Positions 4,954 to 8,881 of a stretch of 8,881 nucleotides of DNA are shown here, piece by piece. The position numbers and the translations under genes are program-made. Position 1 is the stretch's first letter; each line of letters begins with the position of its first letter. Origin of the DNA: Prevotellaceae bacterium (lineage in GTDB: Bacteria; Bacteroidota; Bacteroidia; Bacteroidales; UBA932); contig JAITKG010000067.1 in the NCBI GenBank assembly GCA_031278495.1, positions 1 through 8,881 on the forward strand, in the 5' to 3' direction. The notes below the pieces were generated by a model. It did no database searches. It was not told where the DNA came from and was given only the letters and a program-made list of their open reading frames with translations.

Positions 4954-5261
4954 CCGGACAACCACAGGACATACAATGGAAGCAGCGGTTTTCGAATCAA
5001 AGAGGTCTCGACGACGGCGGGCATGACTGGATGGGCAGGATAAATAGCCGCATTAACGCCATACACACATACAGTGATGCGACTATTGACCTTACCATGC
5101 GCGGCGGTCGGCTGGGCGGAACGGTATCTGCCAGCATTGCGCAGGCATTGGACGATTTGCCGTTGCCCTGTATGATTGACCGGTACATTTATGACCAGCT
5201 AAGCAATCCCGGTTTGATGGAACATATTAACCGCGCAGGTAAATTATTTTACAAGAAATGA
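4950..5261 (+). CDS. chimeric HepT-MntA (HEPN/nucleotidyltransferase) protein, internally deleted
   Basis: This 103-residue ORF reads as two toxin-antitoxin partners shortened and joined. Residues 6-16 (QDIQWKQRFSN) look like the start of HepT-type HEPN proteins. Residues 19-45 look like the HEPN active segment, with R34-INAI-H39-T-Y41 giving the R-x4-H-x-Y motif. Residues 46-103 look like the distal half of an MntA-type minimal nucleotidyltransferase: IDLTMRGG, then ALDDLPLP, MIDRYIYDQLSNP, then LMEHINRAGKLFYKK. Missing are most of the HEPN helical bundle and MntA's GS-x10-D-x-D site. In known pairs HepT is an RNase toxin and MntA silences it by adding AMP to the motif tyrosine. The ORF overlaps both neighbours by 4 nt (ATGA). 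There are no internal stops, and base composition resembles its neighbours. It may be a dying remnant or a retained minimal protein. Family assignment is from memory of the motifs. Confidence 0.7.
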   Translation: MTGQPQDIQWKQRFSNQRGLDDGGHDWMGRINSRINAIHTYSDATIDLTMRGGRLGGTVSASIAQALDDLPLPCMIDRYIYDQLSNPGLMEHINRAGKLFYKK

Positions 5262-6640
5262 AAAAACGTTTTTCCCTGATATTTTTGTTTGCCCCGTTAG
5301 CGGCGTCGGCGCAGTTGTCGGCGGTAAACCCCGGGGCGGTAAGACCCACGCAATGGCTGACCGGTCTGCCGGAACAGGTGTTTGTGTTTTTTGATGCAAC
5401 CACCGCCACGCTGTCCGCGCGGGATACCGGCGGCATTGCCTCGACATTCACATGGCGGCGGCTCAATCCGGCGGATACCAGCTTCACCGAACAAAAAAGC
5501 GAACCGGGCGTAACCGCTTCTTCCTTGACCGTTACGGCGGACGGGGGCTACCGGGTGCAAGTTAAAAATGCGTTACGCGACACGGCATTTTCGTGCTGGG
5601 TATTTTTTGATAATTTCAAAATCGACACCGTTACCGCCTTTAACGAGTGCAACGGGCTGCGCATGGAAATGACCACCACGCCAAGGATGCGGCAGGGGTA
5701 TACGATTTATGATTTTGAAGCGTTTTTATCGCCGCCGCATACCGGCGATTCTACTTTTAGCGGTTGGCAGGCTATCCGGTGGAATGCCGGAGAGGATATC
5801 CACGAAGGCGTGGAAGACGCCGACGAGGCATGGAAACAGCGGAATAATAGCTACTACACCATCATTACCTCGCCGCCGCCATTGAAAACGTCGGATTACA
5901 GCGTAGCCGTTACCGACGTCTTCGGCAAAAGCGCTACTTATACAACCTCCTATACCGTGCCGGCAATTGCCGCATACGCAAAAATCACCGCCGAAGCATG
6001 GACGGACGGGCAATGGAAAGCAGCCGCCGAAAACCCCCTGCAAGGCGAAGCCCTGTACCGTGTACGGTTTTCACCGGATAAAAGCAGGAATGCGGATAAA
6101 TATTACTGGAAAGGGTTTGGCGACGCCAATAAAAATGCCGGGCAATCCGTCATGTGGAGCGACTCAACGGCGGTAACGCCCGGTTGGGTGATACCGCGTT
6201 CGCCGTACAAAAACGATTGGGTGGACGGCTATGTGCCGGGCAGCTACACGGTGCGCCTGACGGTTCATAACGCCGCCTCCGGCTGCGCCGACAGCACGGA
6301 AACAGCCCTCAACATAACTCCTTCAAAATTCAGTTCCGACGCCATTCCCAATGCTTTTACGCCTAACGGCGACGGTTATAATGACGTCTTCCGCTTTGTC
6401 AAAGGCAACGAGCCGGAGTCTATGGAGCATATCCAGGTATATATTTTCAGCCGCTCGGGCGCGCTGGCATACCGCTACGAAGGTCGCGCGGACGAATGGC
6501 AGGGATGGGACGGCAAACGGATGGGCGCCGGCAATGATGTAGCCGACGGCGTCTATTACTATGTGATTACCGGCGAAGGATGGGACGGCGTGCAGTACAA
6601 CTCTTCGGAGTATAAAGGCAGCCTGCATATCTTCCGGTAA
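5258..6640 (+). CDS. secreted protein with T9SS type B (gliding-motility-type) C-terminal sorting domain
   Basis: A 460-residue exported protein. An N-terminal signal peptide (MKKRFSLIFLFAPLAASA, with an A-S-A cleavage site before Gln19) directs it across the inner membrane. The middle (about 25-355) is rich in beta-strand-like, Thr/Ser-rich segments and resembles Ig/PKD-like repeats, e.g. GSYTVRLTVHNAASGCADS at 328-346. The C-terminus, about 363-460, has the hallmark IPNAFTPNGDGYNDVF, then WDGKRMGAGNDVADGVYYYVI, and ends YKGSLHIFR. This is the CHU_C / type B sorting domain that sends cargo through the type IX secretion system to the cell surface. The ATG overlaps the preceding stop (5258-5261), suggesting coupled translation with the HepT-MntA chimera. 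Cargo function unknown; no enzyme motif seen. Confidence 0.9.
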   Translation: MKKRFSLIFLFAPLAASAQLSAVNPGAVRPTQWLTGLPEQVFVFFDATTATLSARDTGGIASTFTWRRLNPADTSFTEQKSEPGVTASSLTVTADGGYRVQVKNALRDTAFSCWVFFDNFKIDTVTAFNECNGLRMEMTTTPRMRQGYTIYDFEAFLSPPHTGDSTFSGWQAIRWNAGEDIHEGVEDADEAWKQRNNSYYTIITSPPPLKTSDYSVAVTDVFGKSATYTTSYTVPAIAAYAKITAEAWTDGQWKAAAENPLQGEALYRVRFSPDKSRNADKYYWKGFGDANKNAGQSVMWSDSTAVTPGWVIPRSPYKNDWVDGYVPGSYTVRLTVHNAASGCADSTETALNITPSKFSSDAIPNAFTPNGDGYNDVFRFVKGNEPESMEHIQVYIFSRSGALAYRYEGRADEWQGWDGKRMGAGNDVADGVYYYVITGEGWDGVQYNSSEYKGSLHIFR

Positions 6641-6643
6641 GGC

Positions 6644-6781
6644 GTAAAGTGTAAAAAAATGAAAATATAAAATATGAAACGCAAAACAAAGTATAAAGCG
6701 ATAACGCCGCATCTTTACGCATCACGCGTTATCCCTTATGTTTTATACATTACCCCTCACGCTTCACGCATTCCACTTTAC
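6644..6781. repeat. imperfect inverted repeat filling the gap before hisS
   Basis: The outer arms are GTAAAGTG (6644-6651) and CACTTTAC (6774-6781), exact complements. A central hairpin is formed by GATAACGC (6700-6707) and GCGTTATC (6726-6733) with an 18-nt loop. Between these the arms are only partly complementary. The right half is built from repeated words such as TTACGCAT, CACGC and TTCACGCATT. There is no reading frame of note and no TAnnTTTG box for hisS. It may be a palindromic repeat element or form a structured RNA. It does not look like a simple terminator, since no T-run follows the stem. Confidence 0.55.
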
Positions 6782-6787
6782 TAAAAC

Positions 6788-8152
6788 ATGAAACCATCTA
6801 TTCCCAAAGGCACGCGCGATTTCCTGCCGGTAGAAACGGCACGGCGCAATTATATTTTCGACGTCATCCGCAACGTATATAAAAAGTATGGCTATGCGCC
6901 TATTGAAACGCCGGCGATGGAAAACCTTTCTACGCTGTTGGGAAAATACGGCGACGAAGGCGACAAGTTATTATTCAAAATCCTTAATTCCGGCGACGCC
7001 TTCGCCGGCGCAACGGCAGACGACTTGCACGACAGCGCGGCGCTCACATTGAAAACATGCGAAAAAGGATTGCGCTACGACTTGACCGTGCCTTTTGCCC
7101 GCTTTGTTGTGCAACACCGGAACGACATTGTCTTTCCCTTCAAGCGTTACCAACTGCAACCGGTATGGCGCGCCGACCGCCCGCAAAAAGGACGCTACCG
7201 CGAATTTTACCAGTGCGACGCCGACGTTATCGGCAGCGCGTCCCTGTTGAACGAAGTAGAACTGCTGCAGATAATCGACGAAGTGTTCACACGGCTGGAC
7301 ATCGCGGTGGTCATAAAACTCAACAACCGCAAAATATTGAGCGGCGTTGCCGACGTCATGGGCGAAGCGGATAAATTAGCCGGCATCGTGGTGGCGATAG
7401 ACAAAATAGAGAAAACAGGATACGAAGCCGTAAGGGCGGAACTGCTTGCAAAAGGCGTTGCGGCAACGGCTATCGAAAAATTGCAGCCGGTATTAACGCT
7501 GCGCGGAAACAATCAGGAAAAACTTGCCGCCCTGCAAACGATGCTTGCCGCTTCCCCGACAGGACTGGCGGGCGTCGCGGAGTTGCAACAGATATTGGAC
7601 TACCTGCAAGCGACGCCCCTCAAACAAACCATTGAACTGGATCTGTCGCTGGCGCGCGGGCTGAATTATTATACCGGCGCTATCTTTGAAGTGAAGGCAA
7701 AAGACGCGGAAATGGGCAGCATCTGCGGCGGCGGACGCTACGACGACCTCACCGGCGTCTTTGGGTTAAGCAATGTTTCGGGCGTAGGCATTTCATTTGG
7801 CGCCGACCGCATTTATGACGTATTGTTGCAATTAGATAAATTCCCCGCCACCGCCGCCGAAACCACGCGCATACTGTTTTTCAACTTGGGCGACGCGGAA
7901 GAACGGCAGGCATTGCAATATGTACGGCAATTGCGGGCGCGGGGCGTCGTGGCGGAACTCTACCCCGACCGCCACAAACTCAAAAAACAGTTCGACTATG
8001 CCGGACGGCGCGGCATTCCCTTTGCCGCCATTGTTGGCGAAGAAGAACTGGCGCATGGCGTTATTTCGCTCAAAGACCTGCTATCCGGCATACAGCAAAG
8101 CATCCCCTTCGATGAGGCAGTGAAGAAACTGGAAGGTGATTTCAAACAGTAA
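6788..8152 (+). CDS. hisS: histidyl-tRNA synthetase
   Basis: A 454-residue class II synthetase that charges tRNA-His with histidine; it normally works as a cytosolic homodimer. It begins KGTRDFLP (7-14), the family's N-terminal signature. Motif 2 spans about 119-140, with Arg128 in PVWRADRPQKGRYREF. The histidine-specific loop LARGLNYYTG (288-297) carries Arg290, expected to take part in catalysis. Motif 3 is GVGISFGADR (332-341) with Arg341. The C-terminal anticodon-binding domain starts near 360 (RILFFNLGD) and includes LYPDRHKLKKQFDYA. The length, slightly above the E. coli enzyme, fits Bacteroidetes HisRS. A 147-bp gap with an inverted repeat separates it from the preceding gene, so it may be transcribed separately. 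It converges with the CPBP gene. Confidence 0.97.
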   Translation: MKPSIPKGTRDFLPVETARRNYIFDVIRNVYKKYGYAPIETPAMENLSTLLGKYGDEGDKLLFKILNSGDAFAGATADDLHDSAALTLKTCEKGLRYDLTVPFARFVVQHRNDIVFPFKRYQLQPVWRADRPQKGRYREFYQCDADVIGSASLLNEVELLQIIDEVFTRLDIAVVIKLNNRKILSGVADVMGEADKLAGIVVAIDKIEKTGYEAVRAELLAKGVAATAIEKLQPVLTLRGNNQEKLAALQTMLAASPTGLAGVAELQQILDYLQATPLKQTIELDLSLARGLNYYTGAIFEVKAKDAEMGSICGGGRYDDLTGVFGLSNVSGVGISFGADRIYDVLLQLDKFPATAAETTRILFFNLGDAEERQALQYVRQLRARGVVAELYPDRHKLKKQFDYAGRRGIPFAAIVGEEELAHGVISLKDLLSGIQQSIPFDEAVKKLEGDFKQ

Positions 8153-8173
8153 ATGCCACTGCACAAAATAATT

Positions 8174-8881
8174 TTATAACCGCCGGTTCAACAGCATATA
8201 AAACACTGCGCCGACGCTTACCGCTACAACTGCCGACAGGGCAAAGACAGTCCAATACCAGTCCCCGAGCAGGTTTTGCGACGTAGCGTCAGCGGCGGCG
8301 GCTTGGGGAAAGAGGTACAGGACAAGGAACGACGCGCCGTTATTGATAAAATGAATAAAGATACACGGCAATAGCGAACGGGTTTTCCAATACACATATC
8401 CCAGCAACAGCCCGATGATAAAAGCAGGCACGGCTTGCCAGGGATTGCCGTGAATGACGGCGAAAATAAACGCCGACCATACAATCGCTTTTGCCGGCGT
8501 GCTGTGCCGCAGCAGTCCTTTGGCGATGACGCCGCGGCAAAGCCACTCTTCGCAGAGCGGCGCGGCAATTACCACCATCAGGAACGTCGGGAAATCGTTC
8601 GCAGATAATTGCGCGAACAGTTTTTTTATAAAGTCGGGCGTCGGCAGCCACGAGGTGAGCGGCTCAATGAGAAATGCCAGCAACGGCGTAAACACCAAAC
8701 AACAGAGGAAAACCGCCGGCGAAAGGTCTTTCTTTACCGGCAGTACGGCGATGACCGGCGCACCGCGCTGTATCAGCCAGATGAAGCCCGCCACGCCAAA
8801 GAAAGGCAGCACATAACCCGCCAGCATTCCCCATGAATGAACCGCCGGATCGCCGCCGGCAAGGGATATAATGGATGCGAC
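8174..8881 (-). CDS. CPBP-family intramembrane metalloprotease (5' end outside window)
   Basis: An integral membrane protein with several hydrophobic segments and the three CPBP (Abi/Rce1-like) motifs. Counting from the Met at 8827, these are E93-E94-xxx-R98 in LCEEWLCRG, F122 to H126 in FAVIHGNPWQ, and H159 to N163 in IHFINN. These residues form the putative active site inside the membrane. Family roles include prenyl-protein processing and bacteriocin immunity or maturation; the substrate here is unknown. The frame stays open from 8827 to the window edge (18 more codons, VASIISLAGGDPAVHSWG), so the Met at 8827 is probably internal. At least 235 residues are visible. It converges with hisS, only 21 bp apart, with no clear shared terminator. 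Confidence 0.88.
   Translation of the reverse strand, partial: VASIISLAGGDPAVHSWGMLAGYVLPFFGVAGFIWLIQRGAPVIAVLPVKKDLSPAVFLCCLVFTPLLAFLIEPLTSWLPTPDFIKKLFAQLSANDFPTFLMVVIAAPLCEEWLCRGVIAKGLLRHSTPAKAIVWSAFIFAVIHGNPWQAVPAFIIGLLLGYVYWKTRSLLPCIFIHFINNGASFLVLYLFPQAAAADATSQNLLGDWYWTVFALSAVVAVSVGAVFYMLLNRRL

Noticed and set aside
4950..5261. Annotating this ORF as an intact nucleotidyltransferase
   Set aside because: Only the distal half matches; the GS-x10-D-x-D catalytic element is absent and the N-terminal part looks like HepT.

Overview
The window looks like chromosomal DNA of a Bacteroidota bacterium, probably of the order Bacteroidales. Three things point there: promoter-like sites matching the Bacteroidetes consensus (TTTG, about 19 nt, TAnnTTTG) before several genes, AT-rich leaders mostly without Shine-Dalgarno sequences, and a secreted protein ending in a type B sorting domain of the type IX secretion system (T9SS). 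Coding regions are moderately GC-rich and the intergenic stretches are strongly AT-rich.

Layout. 1-79 is the 5' end of a leftward IS5-like transposase gene that runs off the window. 115-249 is a nest of short direct repeats. purN (leftward) and acpP-fabF (rightward) diverge from an AT-rich region of about 200 bp whose opposing promoter-like sites overlap physically. After fabF come a small stem-loop with a 17-codon frame, tRNA-His(GTG), and about 770 bp of AT-rich DNA with no recognisable conserved gene. That stretch holds a candidate 39-aa membrane peptide and an unrecognised leftward frame, and ends in a 12-bp near-copy of the tRNA 3' end. Then follow tyrS, a 103-aa chimeric ORF and a 460-aa T9SS cargo protein, joined by 4-nt ATGA overlaps. 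Next are a 147-bp gap with an imperfect inverted repeat, hisS, and a convergent, 5'-truncated CPBP-family membrane protease gene.

How the genes relate. purN serves purine synthesis; acpP and fabF serve fatty-acid elongation; tyrS, hisS and tRNA-His serve translation. These are housekeeping genes. The accessory material sits between them.

Most notable is the ORF at 4950-5261. Its N-terminal part resembles a HepT (HEPN) toxin and keeps the R-x4-H-x-Y motif. Its C-terminal part resembles the distal half of an MntA nucleotidyltransferase antitoxin that has lost its GS-x10-D-x-D site. It reads as a HepT-MntA toxin-antitoxin pair collapsed into one frame by in-frame deletions. Family assignments come from motif recognition by eye; no database search was run.
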